Positions 9,686 to 19,852 of a DNA stretch of 64,000 nucleotides are shown here, one piece after another (the stretch's first letter is position 1; every line of letters begins with the position of its first letter). The stretch covers positions 3,973,447-4,037,446 of the forward strand of contig NZ_KN046818.1 of NCBI RefSeq assembly GCF_000742135.1. The letters are read 5' to 3'. Under the pieces are notes generated by a model, which did not search any database, was not told the origin of the DNA, and was given only the letters and a program-made list of their open reading frames with translations. Source of the stretch: Klebsiella pneumoniae. GTDB lineage: Bacteria; Pseudomonadota; Gammaproteobacteria; Enterobacterales; Enterobacteriaceae. Made by a program: the position numbers and the translations under genes.

Positions 9686-10528
9686 CTAATGCAGGGCGGC
9701 AAAGATTCGCGGATAGGCAGACACCATGTGATAGAGGAGAAATCCCGTCACGCACAGTGTGACAATGCCGTTGAAGAGCGCCATATCCCCGCGCCAGGCC
9801 CGGCACCTCTCTTCGCCCAGCAGAGAACGTAGCGCTGCCACCAGCCCGCCGACCAGCATAAACGCCAGTAACACCCCTGCCATTTGCGCGATAACAATGT
9901 ACCAGCCCAGCGGCGTATTCACGCCCCGGGCGCTCATCAGCGCGATCTGCGCCGGCAAAATCGTCTGGAACCCGAGGGTAAGTATCATGAGAAGACGCAG
10001 GTCCGCCAGCTGAGCGTCGAACGTGCGGGCCAGGCGCCGGGCGTCACGCAGGAGCAGCACCCCTGACGCCACCGCCGCGGCAACGCTGATGTGCTGGAGA
10101 ATAAAAATATATAACGCCAGGGTTCCGGATGGGACCCGGGACAAAAAGAACAGATTGCAAAAGACAATGACCAGCAGGCCAAATTTTGTGACCCAGGCAC
10201 GGAATACCTCGCCGGGCCAGCGACGGCTTGACGCTGGGTTATGCATCATCCACGCGGCAAGGGTCGACTTACCGTAACCGGGCGCGAGCAGCACCATCAG
10301 AAAACCCAGCAGCGCCTGATGGCAATAGGTGACTAACGGAACGTCTTCGAGAGTGACCCCGAGAAAGCGGGTATACACGGAGACTGGCGCAGGCACCAAG
10401 CTTAGCCATGTCCGGTTCCATTGCGGCCAAAAATAAAGGATCGCGCCGCCTGCCAGCAGGCCAGCTATACCTCCCAGCCAGGGAAGGCGCGGTGAATAAG
10501 CCGAATGTGGGTTAGAGACTAATGCCAT
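9686..10528 (-). CDS. Unrecognised 7-TM membrane protein between sseB and sseA
   Basis: 280 residues from the internal ATG at 10528; a perfect AAGGAG lies seven bases upstream, so the longer reading from 10549 is rejected. I do not recognise a family. Seven hydrophobic segments are evident: about 18-38, 67-85, 113-131, 138-160, 184-204, 212-237 and 251-270. Histidines lie in or near three of them (CHQALLG, LQHIS, LYHMV), which might be ligands, but this is speculation. A positively charged loop (RRWPGEVFRAWVTK) separates TM2 and TM3. It is absent from the E. coli K-12 order as I recall it, and faces sseB convergently. Confidence 0.75.
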   Translation of the reverse strand: MALVSNPHSAYSPRLPWLGGIAGLLAGGAILYFWPQWNRTWLSLVPAPVSVYTRFLGVTLEDVPLVTYCHQALLGFLMVLLAPGYGKSTLAAWMMHNPASSRRWPGEVFRAWVTKFGLLVIVFCNLFFLSRVPSGTLALYIFILQHISVAAAVASGVLLLRDARRLARTFDAQLADLRLLMILTLGFQTILPAQIALMSARGVNTPLGWYIVIAQMAGVLLAFMLVGGLVAALRSLLGEERCRAWRGDMALFNGIVTLCVTGFLLYHMVSAYPRIFAALH

Positions 10529-10589
10529 TTTCACTCCTTGTGGTGACATCAGATTGGGATGGACTGGATGCGCTATCAGCCCTGAGGAA

Positions 10590-10700
10590 TTCTGTACCAG
10601 TGCTCTGCCTCCCCATCAGGCAAAGCGAACTCGGCAGGAACAAGCCCTGCGGCAGCACAGAGTAACCGGTTTAGCGAGAAGCAGAAGAAAGTGGGAGAGA
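10590..10700 (-). ncRNA. Structured RNA candidate downstream of sseA (possibly RyfA)
   Basis: On the minus strand, bases 10658-10600 can fold into a three-way junction. The outer stem is GTGCT/AGCAC; the arms are GCAGG-(7 nt)-CCTGC and TGCCT-(7 nt)-AGGCA. No ORF explains this. In E. coli the small RNA gene ryfA lies just downstream of sseA on the same strand, which is this place; I cannot confirm sequence identity. The ends of the transcript are not determined, and it could extend into the membrane-protein gene. Confidence 0.4.
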
Positions 10701-10703
10701 AAA

Positions 10704-10747
10704 TCAGAAATTATTTAGTGACCGCGGAACGGGAGGCCCGCGGTCAC
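10704..10747 (-). terminator. Terminator of sseA
   Basis: On the minus strand GTGACCGCGG and CCGCGGTCAC form a perfect 10-bp stem just after the sseA stop codon, followed by an A/T-rich tract. Confidence 0.75.
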
Positions 10748-10754
10748 GCCGTGT

Positions 10755-11612
10755 TTACGGAGCGGCAGGGGCCGGTTCAATCGGCAGATCGCTCCGCGCG
10801 CCCCATTCGCTCCAGGAGCCGTCATACAGGCAGACGCCGTTCACGCCAAGCGTGGTGAGCGCCAGCACGACCACCGCCGCCGTCACCCCCGAGCCGCAGC
10901 TGGCGATGATCGGCCGTTCAAAATCGACACCCTGACGTAAAAAGATGTCGTTCAGCTCGTCAACGGTTTTCAGTTCGCCGTTAATCACCAGATCCGTCCA
11001 CGGTACGTTCAGCGCGCCGGGGATATGCCCGCGGCGCAGGCCCGGGCGCGGTTCGTCGGCCTGGCCGTTAAACCGGGCCGCCGGACGGGCATCGACAATC
11101 TGCGCCGATCCTTCATGGCTGACCAACAGGACGTCGGTCAGACGCTTAATTTGTTGAGGATCGAACCGCACGTCGAATTCCCCTTCGGCCACCTCCGGCA
11201 TCCCTTGTTCCAGCGGCAGTTCGTCGCGCCGCCAGCCCTCCAGCCCGCCGGCCAGAATTGACACCTTCTCTACGCCAAAGGTGCGCAGCATCCACCACGC
11301 GCGCGGGGCGGAAAACAGATTGCCTTCGTCATAGACCACCAGATGCTTATCGCTGCAGACGCCCAGTTCGCGCATGGCGACGGCAAACGCTTCGGCCCGC
11401 GGCATCATATGCGGCAGCGGACTGGTGTGGTCGGATAGCGCCTCGATATCGAAAAACAGCGCGTTCGGCACATGGCCGGCGCGGTATTCCGCGGCCATAT
11501 CCCGCAGGGCCTCCTGCCCGGCGGGCGCCATGCGGGCGTCGATAATCTGAATTTCCGGGTCATCAATATGTTCTGCCAGCCAGTCGGCAGCGACAAAAAA
11601 CGAGGTGGACAT
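10755..11612 (-). CDS. sseA: 3-mercaptopyruvate sulfurtransferase SseA
   Basis: 285 residues from MSTSFFVAADWLAEH at 11612, chosen over the ATG at 11636 because GGAGG lies six bases upstream. Two rhodanese domains are present: the N-terminal one inactive (about 1-145), and the C-terminal one with the active-site loop CGSGVTA. It transfers sulphur from 3-mercaptopyruvate to thiols or cyanide. A short proline/alanine tail (EPAPAAP) ends the protein. It is transcribed away from yfhM. Confidence 0.95.
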   Translation of the reverse strand: MSTSFFVAADWLAEHIDDPEIQIIDARMAPAGQEALRDMAAEYRAGHVPNALFFDIEALSDHTSPLPHMMPRAEAFAVAMRELGVCSDKHLVVYDEGNLFSAPRAWWMLRTFGVEKVSILAGGLEGWRRDELPLEQGMPEVAEGEFDVRFDPQQIKRLTDVLLVSHEGSAQIVDARPAARFNGQADEPRPGLRRGHIPGALNVPWTDLVINGELKTVDELNDIFLRQGVDFERPIIASCGSGVTAAVVVLALTTLGVNGVCLYDGSWSEWGARSDLPIEPAPAAP

Positions 11613-11817
11613 AGGTGCCTCCGTTTTATTATTCATGACTGAATTGTCGGCGTTTTAGCTGGCGCTGACAAGTTAAGGACGCCAGAGTGGGGACGGCGTC
11701 ACGGCACTTTTCTGATTAATCGGCAGAAACCCGCTTCGTCACTGTTGAGAAGCGCCGCCATAACGCATAATAAATGTGACAAATTGCATCAGGCTCATCG
11801 GCCGAGGGGTTAGAAGG

Positions 11818-14800
11818 ATGAAACCATTTCGTTTAGCGGCGCTATCACTGGCGCTCCTTACCGCATTTTCATTAACCGGGTGTGATGACAGCGGTACACC
11901 GCAGGCCTCGGCCCCGGCGCCAGCCGCGGATAGCAACCCAGGCGCGACGGCAAAACCGGACCGCGCCCAGCTGGCGGCGCTGGCGGAAAAAAGCCAGGGT
12001 AAAGCGCTGACGCTCCTCGACGCCTCGGAGGTGCAACTGGATGGCGCCGCGACCCTGGTGCTGACGTTTTCCGTCCCGCTGCAGCCGGACCAGGATTTCT
12101 CGCGCAGCGTGCATCTGGTCGACAAGAAAAGCGGTAAGGTGGACGGTGCCTGGGAGCTGGCGCCGAATCTGAAAGAGCTGCGTCTGCGTCACCTTGAGCC
12201 AAAGCGCGAGCTGATTGTCTCAGTCGACCCGACGCTGACCGCCCTGAACAAGGCGACGCTCGATAAACCGTTTGAGAAGACCCTGACCACCCGCGATATC
12301 GCACCGAGCGTTGGGTTTGCCAGCCGCGGCTCGCTGCTGCCGGGCAACGTGGTCGCCGGGCTGCCGGTGATGGCGCTGAACGTCGATAATGTCGACGTTA
12401 ATTTCTTCCGCATTAAGCCGGAATCGCTCTCCGCCTTTGTCAGTCAGTGGGAATACCGTAACTCGTTAAGCAACTGGGAATCTGATGAACTGCTGAAGAT
12501 GGCGGATCTGGTCTATACCGGCCGCTTCGATCTCAACCCGGCGCGTAATACTCGCGAAAAGCTGCTGCTGCCGCTGAGCGATATCAAGCCGCTCCAGCAG
12601 CCTGGCGTCTACGTGGCGGTCATGAACCCGGCGGGCCGTTATAGCTACAGCAACGCGGCGACGCTGTTTACCCTCAGCGATATCGGCGTCTCGGCGCATC
12701 GCTACCATAACCGGCTGGACGTTTTTACCCAGAGTCTGGAAAACGGCGCCGCCCAGTCGGGCATTGAGGTGCAGTTGCTCAATGCCAAAGGGCAGACCCT
12801 GGCGGAAGCGAAAAGCGACAGCCAGGGCCACGTCACCCTGCAAACCGATAAAGAAGCCGCGCTGCTGCTGGCGCGCAAAGAGGGGCAGACCACGCTCCTC
12901 GACCTCAAGCTGCCGGCGCTGGATCTGGCGGAATTCTCTATCGCAGGCGCGCCCGGCTTTAGCAAACAGTTCTTTATGTTTGGCCCGCGCGATCTCTATC
13001 GTCCCGGCGAAACGGTGATCCTTAATGCGCTGTTGCGCGATAGCGACGGCAAGCCGCTGGCGGAGCAGCCGGTGAAACTGGAGGTGGTTCAGCCGGACGG
13101 CCAGGTGATCCGCTCGGTGATGAGTAAACCAGTGAATGGCCTGTACCAGTTTACTTATCCGCTCGACAGCGGCGCGGCTACCGGCATGTGGCACATTCGC
13201 GCCAGCGCCGGCGACAACCAGCCGCGCGAATGGGATTTCCACGTTGAAGACTTTATGCCGGAACGCATGGCCCTGAACCTGACGCCGCAGGCCGCGCCAG
13301 TCGCGCCGGATGCCGACGTCACCTTTGGCGTTAGCGGCGCTTATCTCTACGGCGCGCCGGCCAGCGGCAACCAGCTGCAGGGCAAGCTGTTCCTGCGCCC
13401 GCTGCGCGACGCCGTCGCTGCGCTGCCGGGCTTCCAGTTCGGCGATATTGCGGAAGAAAACCTCTCCCGTAGTCTGGATGAAGTCCAGCTGACGCTGGAC
13501 GAAAAAGGCCATGGCGAAGTGACTACCTCAAGCCAGTGGCAGGATAGCCATTCGCCGCTGCAGGTGGTGTTGCAGGCCAGCCTGCTGGAATCCGGCGGTC
13601 GCCCGGTGACCCGTACGGTTAAGCAGCCGATCTGGCCCGCCGAGGCGCTGCCGGGGATCCGCCCGCAATTTACGCTGAAGGACGTTTACGATTACCTCAC
13701 CGATACCACCGTGAAACAGCCGGTGGTGGATGAAAACAGTAACGCCGCGTTTGATATCGTCTATGCCGACGTCAAAGGCGAGAAAAAAGCGATCTCCGGT
13801 CTCCAGGTGCGGCTGATCCGCGAGCGACGCGACTACTACTGGAACTGGTCCGACAGCGAAGGCTGGCAGTCGCAGTTCGATCAAAAAGATCTGCAGGAGG
13901 GCGAGGAGTCGCTAGACCTGCAGGCCGGCCAGATCGGCAAAGTGAGCTTCCCGGTGGAGTGGGGATCCTATCGCCTGGAGGTGAAAGGACCGGACGACGT
14001 GGTCAGCAGCGTGCGCTTCTGGGCGGGCTACAGCTGGCAGGATAACAGCGAAGGCGCCGGCGCGGCGCGTCCTGACCGGGTCACCATGAAGCTGGATAAA
14101 CCGAGCTATAAACCGGGCGACACCATCAGGCTGCACATCGCCGCCCCGGCGGCGGGTAAAGGCTACGCAATGGTGGAATCCAGCGAAGGGCCGCTGTGGT
14201 GGCAGGAAATTGACGTCCCGGCGGAGGGGATGGACCTGTCGATCCCGGTGGATAAAACCTGGAATCGCCACGACCTCTACCTCAGCACGCTGGTGGTTCG
14301 TCCCGGCGATAAATCGCGCTCGGCAACGCCGAAACGCGCGGTGGGCCTGCTGCATCTGCCGCTGGGCGATGAAAACCGTCGCCTGACGCTGGCGCTGGAG
14401 GCCCCGGACAAAATTCGCCCCAACCAGCCGCTGACGGTGAAAGTGAAAGCCAGCGTCAAAGAGGGCGAGGCGCCGAAACAGGTCAATGTCCTGCTCTCGG
14501 CGGTGGATAGCGGGGTACTGAATATCACCGATTACGCTACCCCGGATCCGTGGAACGCCTTCTTTGGCCAGAAGCGTTACGGCGCAGATATCTATGACAT
14601 CTACGGCCAGGTGATCGAAGGGCAGGGACGTGTGGCCAGCCTGCGCTTCGGCGGCGATGGCGACGAGTTAAAACGCGGCGGCAAACCGCCGGTCAACCAC
14701 GTGACGATCGTCGCCCAGCAGGCGCAGCCGGTGGTATTGAACGATCAGGGCGAAGGCACGGTGACGTTACCCATTGGCGATTTTAACGGCGAGCTGCGGG

Positions 14801-16767
14801 TGATGGCCCAGGCGTGGACGGCGGATGACTTCGGCAGCAGCGAAGATAAAGTGGTGGTGGCCGCCCCGGTCATCGCCGAACTGAACACCCCGCGCTTCCT
14901 CGCCAGCGGCGATACCACACGGCTGGCGCTGGATCTCAGCAATCTGACCGATAAACCGCAAACCCTGCAGGTACATCTTACCGCCAGCGGGCTGGTAACG
15001 TTGAGCGAGGGCCAACTGCCGCCGGTGCAACTGGCGCCGGGGGCGCGCAGCACGCTGTTTATACCAGTGAGCGCGCTGGCGGGCTTCGGCGATGGTCAGG
15101 TTAATGCCACCATCAGCGGCCTGAGCCTGCCGGGCGAAACCTTCGCCCCGCTGCAAAAACAGTGGAAAATCGGCGTGCGTCCGGCGTACCCGGCACAGAC
15201 CGTCAACAGCGGCGCAGCGCTGCAGCCAGGTGAAAGCTGGCAGCCGCCGGCGGCGCAGAGCCAGGGCTTTGCCCCGCAAACGCTGCAGGGCCAACTGCTG
15301 CTCAGCGGTAAACCACCGTTGAATCTCGCCCGCTATATCCGCGAGCTGAAAGCCTATCCTTACGGCTGCCTTGAGCAGACCGCCAGCGGCCTGTTCCCGT
15401 CCCTGTATACCAGCGCGGCGCAGCTAAAGGCGCTGGGCATTAGCGGGGACAGCGACGAAAAACGCCGCGCGGCCATCGATGTCGGTATTTCACGCCTGCT
15501 GCAGATGCAGCTGGAAAACGGCGGCTTTGCGCTATGGGATAGAGAGGGGCCGGAAGAGTACTGGCTGACCGCCTACGCCATGGACTTCCTCGTGCGTGCC
15601 AGCGAGCAGGGCTATAGCGTACCGGTCAACGCCATTAATAAAGGCAACGAGCGCCTGCTGCGCTATCTGCAGGAGCCGGGCCTGATGACCGTGCGCTACA
15701 GCGACGACGCCCAGGCCAGCCGCTTTGCCGCCCAGGCATACGCCGCGCTGGTGCTGGCGCGTCAGCAAAAAGCGCCGCTCGGCGCCTTGCGTGAAATCTG
15801 GAGCCGTCACGACCAGGCGCGATCCGGCTTGCCGCTGCTGCAGCTCGGCATTGCGCTGAAAACTATGGGCGATGCGCCGCGCGGCGACGCCGCCCTGAAG
15901 CTGGCGGTTGCCACCCCGCGCCAGGATGAGAATCGTTGGCTGGGCGATTACGGTAGCCCGCTGCGCGACAACGCCCTGAAACTGGCGCTGCTGGAAGAGA
16001 ATAAGCTGCTGCCGGAGGTGCAAAATCAGCTGTTGAGCACGCTGTCGGAAGAGGCCTATGGCCAGCGCTGGCTGTCGACCCAGGAAACCAACGCCTTGTT
16101 CCTTGCCGGACGTACGCTGGCGGACCTGCCGGGCAGCTGGCAGGCGAAAACCTCGCTGCAGGCGGAGCCGTTGGCCGGCGACAAAGCGCAAACCCGCAAC
16201 CTCGACGGCGATCGGCTGGCGGCGCTGCAGGTGAGTAATACCGGCAGTCAGCCGCTGTGGCTGCGTCTCGACAGCAGCGGCTATCCGCAAAGCGCGCCGC
16301 AGCCGGGCGGTAACGTCCTGGGGATTGAACGCACTATTTTCGATACCCAGGGGCAGCAGAAATCGCTGTCTTCACTGCGCAGCGGCGAACTGGTGCTCGT
16401 CAAGCTGGAGGTGACCGCCAAACGCAACGTGCCTGACGCGCTGGTGGTTGATCTGTTGCCAGCCGGTCTGGAGCTGGAAAACCAGAATCTGGCCAACAGC
16501 AGCGCCAGCCTGCAGGAGAATGGCGACGCGGTGCAAAACCTGCTTAACCAGATGCAGCAGGCGGATATTCAGCATATCGAGTTCCGCGATGACCGTTTCG
16601 TCGCCGCCGTCGCTGTCAATGAAGGCCAGCCGGTGACGCTGGTCTATCTGGCGCGGGCGGTGACGCCGGGCACTTATCAGGTCCCGCAGCCGCAGGTGGA
16701 ATCGATGTATGCGCCGCAGTGGCGGGCGACAGGAGCGGCCAGCGGTCCGCTCACCGTGACGCCGTAA
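11818..16767 (+). CDS. yfhM: Bacterial alpha-2-macroglobulin lipoprotein YfhM
   Basis: 1649 residues from MKPFRLAALSLALLT; the in-frame ATG at 11776 would put 14 residues in front of the signal peptide and is rejected, and GAAGGATG supports 11818. The lipobox LTGC predicts lipidation at Cys22. The thioester motif CLEQ is at about residue 1184 (YPYGCLEQTASG), inside the helical thioester domain. The family traps proteases in a covalent cage in the periplasm and works with PbpC, whose gene follows with no gap. The length matches E. coli YfhM (about 1653). Confidence 0.96.
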   Translation: MKPFRLAALSLALLTAFSLTGCDDSGTPQASAPAPAADSNPGATAKPDRAQLAALAEKSQGKALTLLDASEVQLDGAATLVLTFSVPLQPDQDFSRSVHLVDKKSGKVDGAWELAPNLKELRLRHLEPKRELIVSVDPTLTALNKATLDKPFEKTLTTRDIAPSVGFASRGSLLPGNVVAGLPVMALNVDNVDVNFFRIKPESLSAFVSQWEYRNSLSNWESDELLKMADLVYTGRFDLNPARNTREKLLLPLSDIKPLQQPGVYVAVMNPAGRYSYSNAATLFTLSDIGVSAHRYHNRLDVFTQSLENGAAQSGIEVQLLNAKGQTLAEAKSDSQGHVTLQTDKEAALLLARKEGQTTLLDLKLPALDLAEFSIAGAPGFSKQFFMFGPRDLYRPGETVILNALLRDSDGKPLAEQPVKLEVVQPDGQVIRSVMSKPVNGLYQFTYPLDSGAATGMWHIRASAGDNQPREWDFHVEDFMPERMALNLTPQAAPVAPDADVTFGVSGAYLYGAPASGNQLQGKLFLRPLRDAVAALPGFQFGDIAEENLSRSLDEVQLTLDEKGHGEVTTSSQWQDSHSPLQVVLQASLLESGGRPVTRTVKQPIWPAEALPGIRPQFTLKDVYDYLTDTTVKQPVVDENSNAAFDIVYADVKGEKKAISGLQVRLIRERRDYYWNWSDSEGWQSQFDQKDLQEGEESLDLQAGQIGKVSFPVEWGSYRLEVKGPDDVVSSVRFWAGYSWQDNSEGAGAARPDRVTMKLDKPSYKPGDTIRLHIAAPAAGKGYAMVESSEGPLWWQEIDVPAEGMDLSIPVDKTWNRHDLYLSTLVVRPGDKSRSATPKRAVGLLHLPLGDENRRLTLALEAPDKIRPNQPLTVKVKASVKEGEAPKQVNVLLSAVDSGVLNITDYATPDPWNAFFGQKRYGADIYDIYGQVIEGQGRVASLRFGGDGDELKRGGKPPVNHVTIVAQQAQPVVLNDQGEGTVTLPIGDFNGELRVMAQAWTADDFGSSEDKVVVAAPVIAELNTPRFLASGDTTRLALDLSNLTDKPQTLQVHLTASGLVTLSEGQLPPVQLAPGARSTLFIPVSALAGFGDGQVNATISGLSLPGETFAPLQKQWKIGVRPAYPAQTVNSGAALQPGESWQPPAAQSQGFAPQTLQGQLLLSGKPPLNLARYIRELKAYPYGCLEQTASGLFPSLYTSAAQLKALGISGDSDEKRRAAIDVGISRLLQMQLENGGFALWDREGPEEYWLTAYAMDFLVRASEQGYSVPVNAINKGNERLLRYLQEPGLMTVRYSDDAQASRFAAQAYAALVLARQQKAPLGALREIWSRHDQARSGLPLLQLGIALKTMGDAPRGDAALKLAVATPRQDENRWLGDYGSPLRDNALKLALLEENKLLPEVQNQLLSTLSEEAYGQRWLSTQETNALFLAGRTLADLPGSWQAKTSLQAEPLAGDKAQTRNLDGDRLAALQVSNTGSQPLWLRLDSSGYPQSAPQPGGNVLGIERTIFDTQGQQKSLSSLRSGELVLVKLEVTAKRNVPDALVVDLLPAGLELENQNLANSSASLQENGDAVQNLLNQMQQADIQHIEFRDDRFVAAVAVNEGQPVTLVYLARAVTPGTYQVPQPQVESMYAPQWRATGAASGPLTVTP

Positions 16768-19092
16768 ATGCGCGTATTGCCTCGGGTAAAACGCCGCTGG
16801 CGCTGGCTGGCGGCGTTTATTTTTCTGCTGTGGCTGGCGGTGCTGGCGGCCGATCGCCTGTGGCCGCTGCCGCTGCATGACGTCACGCCTGCCCGTGTGG
16901 TGGTGGCGGAAGACGGGACGCCGCTGTGGCGGTTTGCCGACGCGCAGGGCGTCTGGCGTTATCCGGTCACGCTCGCCGACGTGTCGCCGCGCTATCTGCA
17001 GGCGCTCATCCAGTATGAAGACCGCTGGTTCTGGCGCCATCCGGGGGTCAATCCCTTCGCGGTGCTGCGCGCCGCCTGGCAGGATCTTACTTCCGGGCGA
17101 GTTATCTCGGGCGGCAGCACGCTTACCATGCAGGTGGCACGCCTGCTTGATCCCCATCCACGCACCTTCGGCGGCAAGCTGCGCCAGCTGTGGCGAGCGC
17201 TGCAGCTGGAGTGGCATCTGTCAAAAAGCGACATTCTAACCCTCTATCTGAACCGCGCGCCGTTTGGCGGCACCCTGCAGGGGATCGGCGCGGCCAGCTG
17301 GGCCTATCTCGGTAAGCCGCCTGCCAGTCTTAGCTACGGCGAGGCGGCGCTGCTGGCGGTACTTCCCCAGGCGCCCAGTCGTTTACGTCCGGACCGCTGG
17401 CCGCAGCGGGCCCAGGCGGCGCGTGATAAAGTGCTTACGCGAATGGTCAGCCAGGGCGTCTGGCCGGAACAGGCGGTAAAGGAAGCGATGGAGGAGCCAG
17501 TATGGCTGTTTCCGCGCCAGATGCCGCAGCTGGCGCCGCTTTTTTCACGCCGGGCGCTGGCGACCAGTCGTGATGAAAAGGTGGTGACGACTCTGGATGC
17601 CGGACTGCAGCGGCAACTGGAAGATCTGGCGCTGAACTGGAAATCGCGCCTGCCGCCGCGCAGTTCGCTGGCGATGGTCGTCGTCGACCACACGGATATG
17701 AAAGTTCGCGGCTGGGTGGGCTCGGCGGATATCACCGACGACAGCCGCTTCGGCCATATTGATATGGTCTCGGCGGTACGCTCGCCGGGGTCGGTGCTGA
17801 AACCCTTTATCTACGCGATGGCGATGGATGAGGGGCTGATTCACCCGGCATCGCTATTACAGGATGTGCCACGGCGTTTTAGCGATTATCGCCCCGGTAA
17901 TTTCGACAGCGGGTTTCATGGCCCGGTGAGCGCCAGCGAGGCGCTGGTTCGGTCGCTGAATCTGCCGGCGGTGCAGGTGCTCGAAGCCTATGGACCAAAA
18001 CGCTTTGCGGCTAATTTACGCAACGCCGGGCTGCCCCTGACGCTGCCCGCTGGCGCAGAGCCGAATCTGTCGCTAATCCTCGGCGGCGCCGGGGCGCGGC
18101 TGGAAGATATTGTCGCGGCGTACAGCGCCTTCGCCCGCCATGGCAAGGCGGCGCGGCTGCGCCTGAAGCCGAGCGACCCATTGACCGAGCGCGCGCTGAT
18201 GTCGCCCGGGGCGGCATGGATCGTCCGGCGTATTTTGGCCGGCGAAGCGCAACCGGTTCCCGATGCCTCGCTGCCGCAGGCGGTGCCGCTGGCGTGGAAA
18301 ACCGGCACCAGCTACGGCTATCGCGACGCGTGGGCGGTCGGCCTCAATGCGCGATATCTGATAGGCATCTGGACCGGGCGCCCGGACGGTACGCCGGTGG
18401 TGGGCCAGTTTGGCTTCGCCAGCGCCGTACCGCTGCTCAACCAGGTCAATAATCTGCTGCTGGCCCGCCCGGCGATGAGCCGCGGCGGGCTGCCGAGCGA
18501 TCCGCGCCCGGCAACGGTCAGCCAGGGGACAATCTGCTGGCCTGGCGGGCAGGATCTGCCGGCGGGCGACAGCAACTGTCGTCGTCGCCTGACCAGCTGG
18601 CTTTTGGATGCCAGCCAGCCGCCGACTCTGCTGCTGCCGGGGCAGGAGAGCATACGCGGGATCCGCTTCCCGGTGTGGCGCAATGAACACGGCGAACGGG
18701 TGGCTGCGGATTGTCCCGGCGCTCGGGAAAGCCAGGTCGAAGTCTGGCCGCTGCCGCTGGATCCCTGGCTGCCGGCCAGTGAAAGGCGGCTCGCGCGCCT
18801 GGGACCGGCATCGGAGTCATGCCCGCCGTTACAGACTCAGGATACCGCGCCGCTGGTGCTGTCCGGCATCCGTGATGGGGCGGTGATAAAACGTCTCCCG
18901 GGTGAGGCGCGGGTGATGTTGCCGCTACAAACCAGCGGTGGGGAGGGGCGGCGCTGGTGGTTTATTAATGGCGAACCGTTAGAGGCCGCCGGCGCAAGAA
19001 CCACGCTAATGCTGGATAAACCCGGCGAGTGGCAGTTGGTAGTGATGGATGAAGCGGGTCAGACGGCAGCCGCCAGCTTTACCCTGCAATAA
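16768..19092 (+). CDS. pbpC: Penicillin-binding protein 1C
   Basis: 774 residues. It has a short cytoplasmic N-terminus and a TM anchor (about 14-30), then a family 51 glycosyltransferase domain with the catalytic glutamate in QYEDRWFWRHPG. The transpeptidase domain has SxxK (SVLK), SxN (SLN) and KTG (WKTGTSYG), followed by a C-terminal PBP1C domain. The ATG immediately follows the yfhM stop, so the two are co-translated. The pairing of macroglobulin and PBP1C is thought to link protease trapping with cell-wall repair. Confidence 0.97.
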   Translation: MRVLPRVKRRWRWLAAFIFLLWLAVLAADRLWPLPLHDVTPARVVVAEDGTPLWRFADAQGVWRYPVTLADVSPRYLQALIQYEDRWFWRHPGVNPFAVLRAAWQDLTSGRVISGGSTLTMQVARLLDPHPRTFGGKLRQLWRALQLEWHLSKSDILTLYLNRAPFGGTLQGIGAASWAYLGKPPASLSYGEAALLAVLPQAPSRLRPDRWPQRAQAARDKVLTRMVSQGVWPEQAVKEAMEEPVWLFPRQMPQLAPLFSRRALATSRDEKVVTTLDAGLQRQLEDLALNWKSRLPPRSSLAMVVVDHTDMKVRGWVGSADITDDSRFGHIDMVSAVRSPGSVLKPFIYAMAMDEGLIHPASLLQDVPRRFSDYRPGNFDSGFHGPVSASEALVRSLNLPAVQVLEAYGPKRFAANLRNAGLPLTLPAGAEPNLSLILGGAGARLEDIVAAYSAFARHGKAARLRLKPSDPLTERALMSPGAAWIVRRILAGEAQPVPDASLPQAVPLAWKTGTSYGYRDAWAVGLNARYLIGIWTGRPDGTPVVGQFGFASAVPLLNQVNNLLLARPAMSRGGLPSDPRPATVSQGTICWPGGQDLPAGDSNCRRRLTSWLLDASQPPTLLLPGQESIRGIRFPVWRNEHGERVAADCPGARESQVEVWPLPLDPWLPASERRLARLGPASESCPPLQTQDTAPLVLSGIRDGAVIKRLPGEARVMLPLQTSGGEGRRWWFINGEPLEAAGARTTLMLDKPGEWQLVVMDEAGQTAAASFTLQ

Positions 19093-19189
19093 CCAGGGTG
19101 AATTTGTTGTTGGCGGTTTGTGTTTTCAATACTCATCTTATTTTAACAAAATGTTACCTTCATCCGTAGGCAGGGGCGGGGATGCTCAT

Positions 19190-19195
19190 TATAAT
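19190..19195 (+). promoter_or_regulatory. -10 element of ndk
   Basis: A consensus TATAAT lies about 58 bases upstream of the ndk start, with no strong -35 match at 17 bases. Confidence 0.5.
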
Positions 19196-19252
19196 GCGCG
19201 CCAGGCCATACAATCGTATGTGCAACAACAGAACATTTAATTAGAGGTAATC

Positions 19253-19684
19253 ATGGCTATTGAACGTACTTTTTCCATCATCAAACCAAACGCGGTGGCA
19301 AAAAACGTTATTGGCAGCATCTTTTCCCGCTTTGAAGCTGCAGGGTTCAAAATCGTCGGCACCAAAATGCTGCACCTGACCGTTGAACAGGCTCGTGGTT
19401 TCTATGCTGAGCACGAAGGTCGCCCGTTCTTCGACGGTCTGGTTGAGTTCATGACCTCCGGCCCGATCGTGGTTTCCGTTCTGGAAGGCGAAAATGCGGT
19501 ACAGCGTCACCGTGACCTGCTGGGCGCCACCAATCCGGCAAACGCCCTGGCGGGTACCCTGCGCGCTGACTACGCTGACAGCTTCACCGAGAACGGCACC
19601 CACGGTTCCGACTCTGTAGAATCCGCTGCCCGCGAAATCGCGTTCTTCTTTGCTGAAGGCGAGGTTTGCCCGCGCACTCGCTAA
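19253..19684 (+). CDS. ndk: Nucleoside diphosphate kinase
   Basis: 143 residues. The N-terminal [15 protein letters not shown] and the active-site loop [12 protein letters not shown], with the phosphorylated histidine, identify it. It balances nucleoside triphosphate pools by passing phosphate from ATP. It appears monocistronic, with its own -10 element upstream and a repeat-rich gap downstream. Confidence 0.98.
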
Positions 19685-19728
19685 TCTCCTGCGTCTTTCA
19701 CGCCACAGCATTGTTGGCTTCCTTCGCG

Positions 19729-19765
19729 CACCCCGGTCACATAGTTATCTATGCTCCCGGGGATT
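19729..19765. repeat. 37-base palindromic repeat, copy 1
   Basis: The arms CCCCGG and CCGGGG surround a perfect inner palindrome CATAG-TTAT-CTATG. The sequence is identical to the copy at 19853, and the repeat starts are 124 bases apart. Confidence 0.85.
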
Positions 19766-19852
19766 TGCGAACTCGCCGTCTCGCTGTGACCTGAAATACT
19801 TTGGAGATACAAACCTCGTCTTTTCGACCGTCGCGGGTCGGCTGCGCGCGTT

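Noticed and set aside
12466..13512. Minus-strand ORF of 348 codons inside yfhM
   Set aside because: Shadow of the macroglobulin gene.
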